From positions 17,567 through 81,566 of the forward strand of contig JBPCSQ010000015.1 in assembly GCA_051006995.1 (NCBI GenBank): a stretch of 64,000 nucleotides of DNA, read 5' to 3'. The DNA comes from JAIQGF01 sp051006995. Its GTDB lineage: Bacteria; Acidobacteriota; Terriglobia; Terriglobales; Acidobacteriaceae. Shown in pieces: positions 27,437 through 37,839 of the stretch. The notes beneath the pieces were generated by a model, which did no database searches, had not been told where the DNA came from, and saw nothing but the letters and a program-made list of their open reading frames with translations. Position 1 is the first letter of the stretch; each line of letters begins with the position of its first letter. Position numbers and translations under genes: made by a program.

Positions 27437-27567
27437 CAATTTAGTGATTGAGTGATTTGCGATTGAGTGATTTCTTTGCAGCGGATCGGCGTTCCAATCA
27501 CTCCATCACAAATCACTGAATCGCTAAATTAGGTGGCGCGGTCCACGCCAGCCACGTGGACCGCGCC
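27437..27567. repeat. Long intergenic hairpin plus adjacent perfect 13-bp palindrome
   Basis: AATTTAGTGATTGAGTGATT (27438 on) pairs with the segment ending GAATCGCTAAATT at 27530, with two mismatches in 22; inner copies of GATTGAGTGATTT repeat. Directly after it, GGCGCGGTCCACG (27535-27547) and CGTGGACCGCGCC (27555-27567) form a perfect palindrome. Confidence 0.8.
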
Positions 27568-28313
27568 TTAGCGGATGTCCTTGCGCCGCCGGGAACGCGC
27601 TCAAGAGGATCGTCCCCAGCACCGGTTCCGGAGCCTGCGGTGAGTTGCCACTCAGGCAAGCTCGTCGCCGGCTATACGCGAGTTTCCGGCGCCTCTTTGC
27701 GGCGCACTTCGCGTGCAGGTCACGGGGTTCGTCGCCCCTGAGACGCTCCCGTTGCGCACCGTGAAGCGCGCACTGAAACCGTCCCTGACGCTCGGCAAAC
27801 CCGCCGGATCGCTCCGGCAGATCGGAAGCCGTCGCCGCGCTCCCCTGAACCATTCAGGAAGAAACCGCCTTGGCTGCGCGGCCCGCACTTCCCTTGACGC
27901 GGCGGCTTGCGCCGCAGCGTCCGTGCACCCGTGTCTTGCCCGCAGAATCGGCCGTCACCTGTGAGGAGCCCGAAGTGCCGAACTTGCCTATGCCCCAGTC
28001 CTCCCTTGCCAAGGACCTTTCGCTTCGGCTGCTCCAGGACGCGCAAGCGCATCGTGGAGTCCCCGGTTACGCCGGGCCGCGCGCGGTGCAGCGCACAACT
28101 CGGTAGCATCACCGCGAGTTCGGCATTTTTCCCCGCGCGAAGCGTACAGGACATCAACGCTCGCGTGCCGGACAATGTGCCTGAGTGGGCTAAGAGGCTC
28201 AAGAGAAAATCAGCCCGGAATTGTGAGAATCGTGTGGAGGACGAGGATTGTTTGTGGATTTCGTTGGAAAAAGCAGAACAATTCGCCCGTAGGGGGCTGG
28301 CCTTGCCAATCGC
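27568..28313. other. Gene-poor 0.75-kb stretch between rpoD and dnaB
   Basis: No reading frame here shows domain-like composition; the frames on both strands are rich in Arg, Cys, Pro and Ser, as expected of noncoding GC-rich DNA. Several short stems occur (for example GCGGC/GCCGC near 27905 and CCCGG/CCGGG near 28063). It could hold a structured RNA or decayed gene; nothing specific is recognised. Confidence 0.4.
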
Positions 28314-28342
28314 AAAAAACTTGGGTGCCGGTTGGCACCCAA
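28314..28342 (-). terminator. Terminator of rpoD
   Basis: On the minus strand: TTGGGTGCC/GGCACCCAA perfect stem, then a T6 tract (A-run 28314-28319 on plus), 26 bases after the rpoD stop. Confidence 0.9.
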
Positions 28343-28368
28343 TCGCACAGTAGAAATTGTAATTCCCG

Positions 28369-30096
<1,728 letters not shown>

Positions 30097-30351
30097 TCCC
30101 GTTGGGCCGGGAAGCCGGTCGCGCTCAGAACGGCGGGAGCTGTATTAGGAAACTGCGAGTCAAGCGGAAACTTACAGATTTTAGCACAGCTCTTGACAGC
30201 TCCCAGCCCAAGCCAGCAAAGATTCCCGTTTTGGTCCTATGCAGAGCGCCTGCAACAATTTAGATGACCCTAGGGGGCCGTCGGTTTCAGAGCTCCTGAA
30301 GAAACCGCCGCCGGGGTTAAGGTCCTTAGCTTCGCGGGTTCATGCCAGAAC

Positions 30352-32256
30352 TCAGCGCGTTCGGTCGTCCCTCGAAGACACAAGGCGCGTGATCGTCTTC
30401 TTAAGAGTGGCTCTCTCCAGGGCACGTCGAGCTTGTTCCTCGACTTCCAACTGTGTAGCCGCTTGCGGCAATGCCGCCTGACTGAGCTGTAACTGGCGCT
30501 TGAGCTGCCGACGACGAAGATACCTAAGTTCACGTTCGATAACGTCCGGCGTGAGCTCTTCCTGGTCTTGCATCAGAACCTCGGCCATCAGCCTTCGATC
30601 CGATTCCGACAGCGGCAGCGACATGACGTCGCTTACGTCAGTGGCCAGTAACTGTTCGAACAGCGCCTCAGTCGCCAGACCATCGTGCAGACGCTCCTGG
30701 GAAAGAGCGAAGCGCGCCTGGCGTGCGGGATCGAACTCATCGTCAGCGCCGTCGCGGGATGACGTGTAAGCGTTGCCTTCGCCGATCTCGGACGCGGTGG
30801 CGAGCGCGCGAATCAGGATGCGCTCGGCCTGCGTGACCTGCGTCTCGGCCAATGCTTTCACGGTGGCGCCGCCGCGGCTGCCGGCGGCGTGCTTGAGTTC
30901 CTGCCGCAGGACGGCGGAGTCGATGCCGAGCTTCTGCGCCATTTCGTTGGCCAGTTCGTCGCGCGCAATCCGGCTGGGCACGCGCTGAATGTGCGGCAGC
31001 AGGTAGTTGACAGCTTTCACCTTGCCTTCGGGCGTACGCACCGCAAACTGCTTCTGCGCGCGCTCGATGAGGTAATCGAAGTACTTGGGCGCCTGCTTCA
31101 TCGCGGCCCCGTACGCCGGCGCGCCCTTGCGGCGGATGAAGAGGTCGGGATCGAAGCCCTGTTCCAGCGTCAGCACCTTGATTTCGAAATCCTCGCCAAC
31201 CAGCAGACCCAGCGAGCGCTCGGCGGCAGCGGCGCCGGCAGTGTCGGGATCGAAGTTGACGACGATCTTGTGGCTGAAGCGCGCCAGCAATCGTGCCTGC
31301 AATTCGGTAAATGCCGTTCCAGAAGAGGCGATGACGTTGTGAATGCCGGCGGCGAAAACGCTGATGCAGTCCATCTGGCCCTCGACCATGATGGCGTAGT
31401 CGAGCTTGCGGATCGCCTCCTTGGCCTTGTCGAGGTTGAACAGCACGCGCGACTTGGAATAGATGGCGGTCTCGGGCGAATTCAGGTACTTCGGTCCGGA
31501 CTTTTCGTCGGCCGCCAGCGTGCGCCCGGTGAAGGCGATGACGCGTCCGCCCTCGTTGCAGATGGGAAACATCACGCGGTTGCGGAACTTGGAGTACATG
31601 GCCAGCGGTCGACGGTCTACCGCCGACAGCGATTCCGATTGGTTCTGGCCGTCAGCCGGAGACCGTCGACCGTCGACCTCAGCCTCCTTCCAAGAAAACA
31701 GCCCGCTGGCTTTCAGCGTCTCCTCGTCGAAGTCCTTGCGTAAGGCGTCGCGCAGCAAAAACCCGGAGTCAGGTGCGAAGCCAATGCGGAACGTCGCAAT
31801 GGTCGCCTCGTCCAGACCTCGCCCCGCAAGGTACTCGCGTGCGTGCGCGCCTTCGGGCCGCCGCAACTGCTCCTGGAAAAAGGCGCAGGCACGCTCGTGG
31901 ATTTCCATCAGGGCCCCGCGCGTCTTCGCCTCGCGCGCCTCTTCGGGGCTGCTGTAGGTCACCTTCGGCAGCGGGATGCCGAGCTTTTGCGCGACCGCGC
32001 GCACCGCCTCGGGGAAGGTGATGTTCTCGATTTTCTGCACGAAGCTGAAGACGTCGCCCGATGCGCCGCAGCCGAAGCAGTGATAGAACTGCCGCGTCGC
32101 GTGCACGGAAAACGATCCGGTTTTTTCGCTATGGAAGGGGCAGAGGCCGGTGAAATTCTGCGCGCCCGATTTCTTCAGCTTGATGTATTCGCCGACGATG
32201 CGCACGATGTCAGCCTGCTGCTTGACCGCGTACGCGAAATCGCCGGGGTTCGCCAT
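30352..32256 (-). CDS. dnaG: DNA primase with in-frame repeat insertion
   Basis: 634 residues. N-terminal CHC2 zinc finger (Cys39, His42, Cys60, Cys63), primase core with FRNRVMFPICNEGGRVIAFTGR, TOPRIM acidic motif in AIMVEGQMDCIS and VNFDPDTAG, then a C-terminal helicase-binding domain. It makes RNA primers at the fork. Residues about 192-218 (beginning EVDGRRSPADGQ) are not part of the family. They are encoded by a palindromic repeat (31607-31671) resembling intergenic elements, inserted in frame just before the catalytic core. Confidence 0.97.
   Translation of the reverse strand: MANPGDFAYAVKQQADIVRIVGEYIKLKKSGAQNFTGLCPFHSEKTGSFSVHATRQFYHCFGCGASGDVFSFVQKIENITFPEAVRAVAQKLGIPLPKVTYSSPEEAREAKTRGALMEIHERACAFFQEQLRRPEGAHAREYLAGRGLDEATIATFRIGFAPDSGFLLRDALRKDFDEETLKASGLFSWKEAEVDGRRSPADGQNQSESLSAVDRRPLAMYSKFRNRVMFPICNEGGRVIAFTGRTLAADEKSGPKYLNSPETAIYSKSRVLFNLDKAKEAIRKLDYAIMVEGQMDCISVFAAGIHNVIASSGTAFTELQARLLARFSHKIVVNFDPDTAGAAAAERSLGLLVGEDFEIKVLTLEQGFDPDLFIRRKGAPAYGAAMKQAPKYFDYLIERAQKQFAVRTPEGKVKAVNYLLPHIQRVPSRIARDELANEMAQKLGIDSAVLRQELKHAAGSRGGATVKALAETQVTQAERILIRALATASEIGEGNAYTSSRDGADDEFDPARQARFALSQERLHDGLATEALFEQLLATDVSDVMSLPLSESDRRLMAEVLMQDQEELTPDVIERELRYLRRRQLKRQLQLSQAALPQAATQLEVEEQARRALERATLKKTITRLVSSRDDRTR
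31607..31671. repeat. Palindromic element inside dnaG
   Basis: Arms GGTCGACGGTCTACCGCCGA (31607 on) and the segment ending GGAGACCGTCGACC (31671) pair with about five mismatches in 24, around a 17-base loop. The words (GTCGACGGTC, CGTCAGCCG) echo the repeat at 32262-32322 upstream of the same gene. Confidence 0.8.
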
Positions 32257-32261
32257 GGGCC

Positions 32262-32322
32262 AGTCGTCGGTCGTCAGCCGTTGGTCGTCAGCAAATCCGC
32301 GCCTGCGTGACGACTGACGACT
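32262..32322. repeat. AGTCGTCGGTCGTCA inverted repeat
   Basis: AGTCGTCGGTCGTCA (32262-32276) pairs with TGACGACTGACGACT (32308-32322), one mismatch in 15, with a further GTTGGTCGTCAGC copy between. It fills the whole gap between the small gene (whose stop is in the right arm) and dnaG. Confidence 0.8.
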
Positions 32323-32599
32323 ATTGCACGTCTTTGTCGCCGGGCGGCTCGAAGCTGAGGTACGACAGCCGCCGCAGATCCGATTGCGCGTTCGTCAGAC
32401 AACTCTCGTACACCGACTTCCAGTGGTTCAGGTAATCCTCGGGCGGCAGGTCGGCGTGTTCGTGCTTTAAGTATTGCCCGACGTTAATCCAAAATAAATT
32501 CTTGCCGCGCAGCGCCGTGGGCAGCTTCTCCCGCAGCAGCGTGTCGCGCAGCTCGGACTCGGGCAACCACTCGGGGGGCCGGGGGAGGTCGTCGTGCAT
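32321..32599 (-). CDS. Small protein of unknown function upstream of dnaG
   Basis: 92 residues, acidic and Trp/Leu-rich (RPPEWLPESELRDTLLREKL; NHWKSVYESCLTNAQSDL), predicted helical, no signal peptide or known domain. ATG 32599 has GGGG about seven bases upstream. The stop lies within the repeat that separates it from dnaG; it is probably in the dnaG-rpoD transcription unit. Confidence 0.6.
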   Translation of the reverse strand: MHDDLPRPPEWLPESELRDTLLREKLPTALRGKNLFWINVGQYLKHEHADLPPEDYLNHWKSVYESCLTNAQSDLRRLSYLSFEPPGDKDVQ

Positions 32600-32738
32600 G
32601 AAGCACCCCAATTTTGCGATGCCCTACAGATTCAAGCCGGGGAAGATTGGCAGCAACAGGAATTTTGACTGTAAGGTTGAAAAGCTGTGGAAAAAGCGGT
32701 CGGAAATACGAAATCGCGAGGAAAAACGGCCCCCCTTG

Positions 32739-33344
32739 TCAGGCCAGCCTCGAAACCACTCCGCTGTCGAGATGATAATACGCGGGGATGATCGCCAACC
32801 GGCCTTCCCTCGTCAACCGGTGGAGATCGGGGCTGCGGTCGAGGATGGCCTGCATGCTGATCGCAACCGTGTACTTCTCGACTTCCGCGAGATCGGTTTC
32901 GCCGCCCAGCTTCGGCGCGATCTCAAAATACGCTTGGCGAATCCACTTGAGAACCGCCTTCATATTCGGTGACGTCACCTGAGTGCCGTCGCAAGCAGCC
33001 CTGACGGCACCGCAGTATTGGTGCCCGAGGACGACCAATAGCGAACAGCCAAAGTATTCGGCGGCATATTCCATGCTGCCGACGGCCGCCGCTTCGGCCG
33101 TACACCCGGCGGCACGCACCACGAACAACTCCCCGAGTTTCTGGTCAAAGACGATTTCCGGGCTGACGCGGCTGTCGCCGCAGGTGAGCACGATGGCCCT
33201 CGGGTGTTGTGCCTCTGCGACCGCTTCTCTCTCCCGCACCAGGTCGCGCGGTTGCGGAAGGCCGGTGCGGAAGCGCTCGTTGCCGGCCATCAGTTCGGCC
33301 CAGATGTCTTCGGCAGTTTCGGGCAGGGTCGCCCAGCTGGCCAT
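32739..33344 (-). CDS. Beta-class carbonic anhydrase
   Basis: 201 residues. Zinc ligands Cys55 (in TCGDSRV), His108 and Cys111 (GHQYCGAV), with the Asp57-Arg59 dyad. It hydrates CO2 reversibly. The usual RNAGN after the fourth strand is RAAGC here, a minor departure. It stands alone between the small gene and mutS2. Confidence 0.93.
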   Translation of the reverse strand: MASWATLPETAEDIWAELMAGNERFRTGLPQPRDLVREREAVAEAQHPRAIVLTCGDSRVSPEIVFDQKLGELFVVRAAGCTAEAAAVGSMEYAAEYFGCSLLVVLGHQYCGAVRAACDGTQVTSPNMKAVLKWIRQAYFEIAPKLGGETDLAEVEKYTVAISMQAILDRSPDLHRLTREGRLAIIPAYYHLDSGVVSRLA

Positions 33345-33426
33345 GACTTACCTCGCTTGAACTCGTGGAGCCCGGGGGCAACGGAATATAGCAGAGGAAT
33401 ACGCGAAAACAAGCGGCATCCGCGCG

Positions 33427-35916
33427 TCAGACTCTGAGTTCCACTACGGTGGCGCCACCGCCGCCCTCCTGTTGCGGAGGTTCGGTGACATTGGACACGT
33501 GCGGATGTGACTTCAAATACTGGCGCAGCGCCTTGCGCAGGATGCCCATGCCGCTGCCGTGTACGATGCGCACCTTCGGCAGTCCGGCCAAAAATGCCCG
33601 GTCCACGAATTTCTCGACTTCGCGGGTGGCGTCGTCCACGGTGCGTCCGATGACGTTGATCTCCGTCGGTGTGGTCAGGTCTTCCTTCTCCAGCGTGATG
33701 GAGACACCGCGCGCGCGGGCGGCCGTCACCGGATTATCGGCGGCGCGAGCCACCACCTCGGCGATATCGTCGGCTCGCACCTTCATGGTCATCGCACCGA
33801 CGGCGACCTCGTACTGATCATCAGCCACCTTGCGTTTCACCTGCCCCGTCCGGCCAAGCGACTTGAGCTTGATGGTGTCACCTTCGAGGACGCGCTGCAC
33901 GACATGGGGCTGCGCGTGCGCGTCATCGCGATCCGCCCCGGTGGTGTGCGCCACCACGGTCTGATCGAACTGCTCACGGAACTCGCGCCGCAGCTTGGCG
34001 ATGCGGCGTTCCGCCTCTTTCGACAACTTCTGCTGGGCGGCGCGGTCCTGCACGGCCTGCACCGCCTCGCGCGCGTGGTACTCGAAATCGCGCATCAGCG
34101 ATTCCAGCTTCTGCTCCAACTCGCGAATGCGCGCTTTGTGTTCTTTCAAGCCTTCGGCGGCAAGGCGGTCCCTTTCGCGCTGTACTTCCTGCTCGCGCGC
34201 CTGCAGCCGGCGGCGTTCCGCTTCCGCCTCGCGCAATTCGCCGTGGAGGCGGTCGAGAAACTTGCCCACATCCTGCGCCTGCGCGCCAAGGCGCGAGCGC
34301 GCCGATTCGATAATCGCCGGATTCAATCCCAGCCGCTGCGCGATGTTGATGCCCGCGGAGGCGCCGGGCACGCCGACTTTCAGCTCGTAGGTGGGCTGGA
34401 GCGTGCGCTCGTCGAAGCCTACCGCCGCGTTCAGCACGCCGGCAGTGTTGGCCCCGTACACCTTCAGGGAGGTGTGGTGTGTCGAGATCACGCTGACGCA
34501 CTCGGTACTGCGGAAGTGCCCCGCGATGGCGACCGCCAGCGCAGCGCCTTCCTCGGGATCAGTCGCCGAACCAAGCTCGTCGAGCAGCACCAGCGAGTTC
34601 GGCGTTGCCGTTCGCGAGATGAAATCAATGTTGGTGACGTGCGCGGAGAAGGTCGAGAGATTCTGCTCGATGGATTGGTAGTCGCCAATATCGGCCAGCA
34701 CGGCATCGAAAACCGGCAGCTCAGCGCGATCGGCGGGCACAGGGATTCCCGACTGCGCCATCAGCGCCAGCAGGCCGATGGTTTTGAGCGCGACCGTCTT
34801 ACCGCCCGTGTTCGGACCGGTGATGACGAGCTGCCGGTGTTGCGAATCGAGCTCGACCGAGATCGGCACCACGCTTTGTTTCTTACCGCGCAGATTGCGT
34901 TCCAGCAGCGGATGACGGCCATCTTTCAGGAAAAAACCCCCATCTCCGAACTTTGCGGCCGAGCAGTTGTAGTCTTCGGCGAAGCGCGCCTTCGCGAATT
35001 GCAGCTCCAGCTCGCCCAGCGTGTCGGTGGCAGCCTGGATGGCCCACGCCTGCTCGGCGATGCGGCGGGTCATCTCCAGCAGGATGCGGTGGACCTCTTC
35101 CTGCTCCTCTTCCAGCAGCCGGACCAGCTCGTTGTTCTGCTCGATGGTCTCCAGCGGCTCGACGAATACGGTCTGCCCGCTGGAGCTGGCGCCATGAACC
35201 ACGCCATGGACTCGTTTTTTGTGTTCCGCCTTGACCGGAATCACGAAGCGCTCGCCGCGGATCGTGACCAGCTCTTCCTGCGCGGCGCCGCCTTCGGCCA
35301 GTCGCCGCACGTAGGCGTGCAGCGACTCCTGGATCAGACGCTTCTGCTTCTCGACCTCGCGCCGGATACGCGCCAGTTCCGGCGAGGCCCGGTCATCCAA
35401 GGTGCCATCGGGCAAAATCTTGTTGCGAAAAAAGCGCAGCAGCTCGGTGAAATCGGCAACCGTGGCCGACAACTCGCTCACCGCCGGCCAAGGATTTCCG
35501 GGTGACCCACCCACGCCGGGCTGGCTTGGGTGCGGATCAGAAGATCCAGGATCCGGGGCCCGCATGGCGTTCGGCGGATTCTGCGCCGTGTGCCGCCACT
35601 CATCGGCCCGGTCCACCATCAGGATGATGTCGCGCAACTGCCCGGCTTCGAGCGCCGCGCCTTCGGTCCGGGACTTGTCCACCAGCGCCCCGGGATCGCT
35701 GAGTCCGGAGAAATCGAAATGCCCGCCGCAACGCAGGAAGCGGCGGACCTCGGTGGTGAGCTGCTGCTGGCGCTCGATCCAGCCGCGCTCCGCGGTCGGC
35801 GCCAGCCGCTCGATGCGGCCCTGGCCCAACGATGACCACGCATATCCGCGCAACATCTGGCGGAGCGTGTCGAACTCCAGCACGCGCGGGCTGGTGTGTT
35901 GGAGAGCCTGGGGCAT
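33427..35916 (-). CDS. mutS2: MutS2 family ATPase with Smr nuclease domain
   Basis: 829 residues from ATG 35916 (MPQALQ); the frame extends to 36024 but the extension is not family-like. A MutS-type core with Walker A ITGPNTGGKT (about 365-374), Walker B LVLLDELGSATDPEEG and the STHH motif, a long coiled coil (about 530-640), and a C-terminal Smr domain (INVIGRTVDDA... VRIVHGSGMGILR). MutS2 acts on recombination intermediates or collided ribosomes. Residues about 113-142 (Pro/Ser/Gly-rich, APDPGSSDPHPSQPGVGG) are an extra loop that may be repeat-derived. Confidence 0.95.
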   Translation of the reverse strand: MPQALQHTSPRVLEFDTLRQMLRGYAWSSLGQGRIERLAPTAERGWIERQQQLTTEVRRFLRCGGHFDFSGLSDPGALVDKSRTEGAALEAGQLRDIILMVDRADEWRHTAQNPPNAMRAPDPGSSDPHPSQPGVGGSPGNPWPAVSELSATVADFTELLRFFRNKILPDGTLDDRASPELARIRREVEKQKRLIQESLHAYVRRLAEGGAAQEELVTIRGERFVIPVKAEHKKRVHGVVHGASSSGQTVFVEPLETIEQNNELVRLLEEEQEEVHRILLEMTRRIAEQAWAIQAATDTLGELELQFAKARFAEDYNCSAAKFGDGGFFLKDGRHPLLERNLRGKKQSVVPISVELDSQHRQLVITGPNTGGKTVALKTIGLLALMAQSGIPVPADRAELPVFDAVLADIGDYQSIEQNLSTFSAHVTNIDFISRTATPNSLVLLDELGSATDPEEGAALAVAIAGHFRSTECVSVISTHHTSLKVYGANTAGVLNAAVGFDERTLQPTYELKVGVPGASAGINIAQRLGLNPAIIESARSRLGAQAQDVGKFLDRLHGELREAEAERRRLQAREQEVQRERDRLAAEGLKEHKARIRELEQKLESLMRDFEYHAREAVQAVQDRAAQQKLSKEAERRIAKLRREFREQFDQTVVAHTTGADRDDAHAQPHVVQRVLEGDTIKLKSLGRTGQVKRKVADDQYEVAVGAMTMKVRADDIAEVVARAADNPVTAARARGVSITLEKEDLTTPTEINVIGRTVDDATREVEKFVDRAFLAGLPKVRIVHGSGMGILRKALRQYLKSHPHVSNVTEPPQQEGGGGATVVELRV

Positions 35917-36038
35917 GAATTTCCATGGTACCTGAGCGCGCCGGGTACATGCACTGTCGGCACCTAGGAGCGGCGCTCGAACCGCGATGTAATGCGTCAA
36001 CGCCGTCGTCGCAAGCCCAGACAACCGGAGGCAATCTC

Positions 36039-36551
36039 ATGTGGAAACCCAATCCCGCTGCCCCTGCCGCTCTCGAGAACGACGCCATGCCGCAGCCGGC
36101 AAACCCGCGCGTGCAATCGTCTATGGCCGCGCACGTTTCGGTCATGCCGCAAACCAACGTCTCCATGATCGGCAAGAACATTAGCTTCAAGGGCGAAATT
36201 ACCGGCTCGGAACCGCTGCACGTCGAAGGCCGCGTGGAAGGTCCGATCAAGCTTCCCGGCGCTTACCTGAACGTGGGCCCGGAAGCCGCTGTGAAGTCGA
36301 ACATCGAGGCGCGCGAACTGGTCGTGCGCGGCAAGGTGGTCGGCAGTGTCACCGTCAGCGAGCGCATTGATATCCGCAGCGGCGGTTCGCTGGTCGGCGA
36401 CGTGGTGGCGCACAGCGTCAGCATCGAAGAAGGCGCGTTCCTCAAGGGCAGCATCGACATGCGGCGCAGCGAGCCTGCGCGGCCGGCCATCGAGGAATCG
36501 AAGCCCGCCAAGCCGTTTGAAGTGGAGCGTGCGAAAGCCGTTTCCGCCTGA
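36039..36551 (+). CDS. Bactofilin
   Basis: 170 residues. A flexible N-terminus, then the bactofilin (DUF583) beta-helix (about 48-140) with repeated strands: ISFKGEITGSEPLHVEGRVEG, LNVGPEAAVKSNIEARELVV, KVVGSVTVSERIDIRSGGSL. A Pro/Lys-rich tail follows. Bactofilins self-assemble into cytoskeletal filaments used in cell shape or localisation. ATG 36039 has CCGGAGG upstream. It is divergent from mutS2. Confidence 0.93.
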   Translation: MWKPNPAAPAALENDAMPQPANPRVQSSMAAHVSVMPQTNVSMIGKNISFKGEITGSEPLHVEGRVEGPIKLPGAYLNVGPEAAVKSNIEARELVVRGKVVGSVTVSERIDIRSGGSLVGDVVAHSVSIEEGAFLKGSIDMRRSEPARPAIEESKPAKPFEVERAKAVSA

Positions 36552-36664
36552 TGAACATGTGTCTGTGATCACCGTCACAGCCCCGTGAAACGTGGCTGGG
36601 GCGCTCATCCTGCCTCCCGACCGGGTGTAGAATTTAGTGTCATCCGGAACACGAGGTCGTCATC

Positions 36665-37717
36665 ATGAGCTTCCCCACCCATCGTCCTCGCCGTCTGCGG
36701 ACCACCAACGCACTGCGCTCCTTTGTGCGCGAGACCCGGCTCACGCCGGAGGGCTTCATTTATCCGCTGTTCGTCTGCCCCGGCCAGGGCGTGCGCAAGG
36801 AAATCCGCTCCATGCCGGGAGTGTTCAACCTCTCGGTGGACGAAGTGGTGAAGGAAGCGCGCGAGGTCAAGTCGCTCGGCATTCCGGCGGTTATCCTGTT
36901 TGGACTGCCGGAGAAGAAAGACGAAGTTGCGACCGGCGCCTGGGCCGAGGACGGAATCGTGCAGAAGGCCACTCGCGCCATTAAAGCCGAGGTTCCGGGC
37001 CTGATGGTGGTCGGCGATGTCTGCTTGTGCGAGTACATGAGCCACGGCCACTGCGGAATTGTGCAGCCGTCGAAGTCGCCTGCCGCTCGGCCGGTACGCG
37101 CCACCAGCGTGGGCGCCGCCGCCGCGGTCGAAAAGTTCGCCGCCGAAGCCTTTGAGATCGACAATGACGCCTCGCTGGAGATTCTGGCAAAGACTGCCGT
37201 TTCCCAGGCGCGCGCCGGCATGGACATCATCGCGCCCAGTGACATGATGGACGGCCGCGTTGCCGCCATCCGCAAGGGCCTCGACGAGAACGGCTTCACC
37301 AATCTCCCCATCCTTTCTTATGCGGCTAAATTCGCCAGCGGATTCTACGGGCCGTTCCGCGAGGCCGCCGATTCGGCGCCCCAGTTCGGCGACCGCCGCA
37401 GCTATCAGATGGATCCGGCAAATTTCCGCGAGGCGCTGAAAGAGATCGCGCTCGATCTCGACGAAGGCGCCGACATGGTGATGGTGAAGCCCGCGCTTCC
37501 GTACCTCGATATCATTCGCGCCGCCTACGAGCGCTTCCAGGTGCCCATCGCCGCCTACCAGGTTTCGGGCGAGTTTGCCATGATCGAAGCCGCTGCGCGC
37601 AACGGCTGGATCGATCGCGAGCGCGTCATGCTGGAGTCGCTGACCTCCATCCAGCGCGCCGGCGCCAGCATCATCCTGACCTACTTCGCCAAGGACGTGG
37701 CCAGACTCCTGGCGTAG
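36665..37717 (+). CDS. hemB: Delta-aminolevulinic acid dehydratase (porphobilinogen synthase)
   Basis: 350 residues. The metal site is GDVCLCEYMSHGHCG (Cys120, Cys122, Cys130, zinc type), and the Schiff-base lysines are Lys222 (SYAAKFASGFYGPF) and Lys275 (MVMVKPALPYLD). It condenses two ALA into porphobilinogen. An unusual segment of about 28 residues (133-161, with RATSVGAAAAVEK) separates the zinc loop from the usual IDNDASLEIL continuation. A terminator follows. Confidence 0.97.
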   Translation: MSFPTHRPRRLRTTNALRSFVRETRLTPEGFIYPLFVCPGQGVRKEIRSMPGVFNLSVDEVVKEAREVKSLGIPAVILFGLPEKKDEVATGAWAEDGIVQKATRAIKAEVPGLMVVGDVCLCEYMSHGHCGIVQPSKSPAARPVRATSVGAAAAVEKFAAEAFEIDNDASLEILAKTAVSQARAGMDIIAPSDMMDGRVAAIRKGLDENGFTNLPILSYAAKFASGFYGPFREAADSAPQFGDRRSYQMDPANFREALKEIALDLDEGADMVMVKPALPYLDIIRAAYERFQVPIAAYQVSGEFAMIEAAARNGWIDRERVMLESLTSIQRAGASIILTYFAKDVARLLA

Positions 37718-37736
37718 TTCGCAAGAGCAAAGTTGG

Positions 37737-37768
37737 AGCGCGGTCACTCTCGACCGCGCTTTTTGTTT
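37737..37768 (+). terminator. Terminator of hemB
   Basis: Perfect AGCGCGGTC/GACCGCGCT stem with T-rich tail TTTTGTTTTG. Confidence 0.9.
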
Positions 37769-37773
37769 TGCAA

Positions 37774-37804
37774 TAAAAAAGCCCGGAGGCGTTTGCCTCC
37801 GGGC
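37774..37804 (-). terminator. Terminator of the MtrB-type porin gene
   Basis: On the minus strand: perfect GCCCGGAGGC/GCCTCCGGGC stem then a T6 tract. It lies back to back with the hemB terminator. Confidence 0.9.
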
Positions 37805-37839
37805 CGGGGTTAGAAACGACAATCAGGCCACGTCAACCA

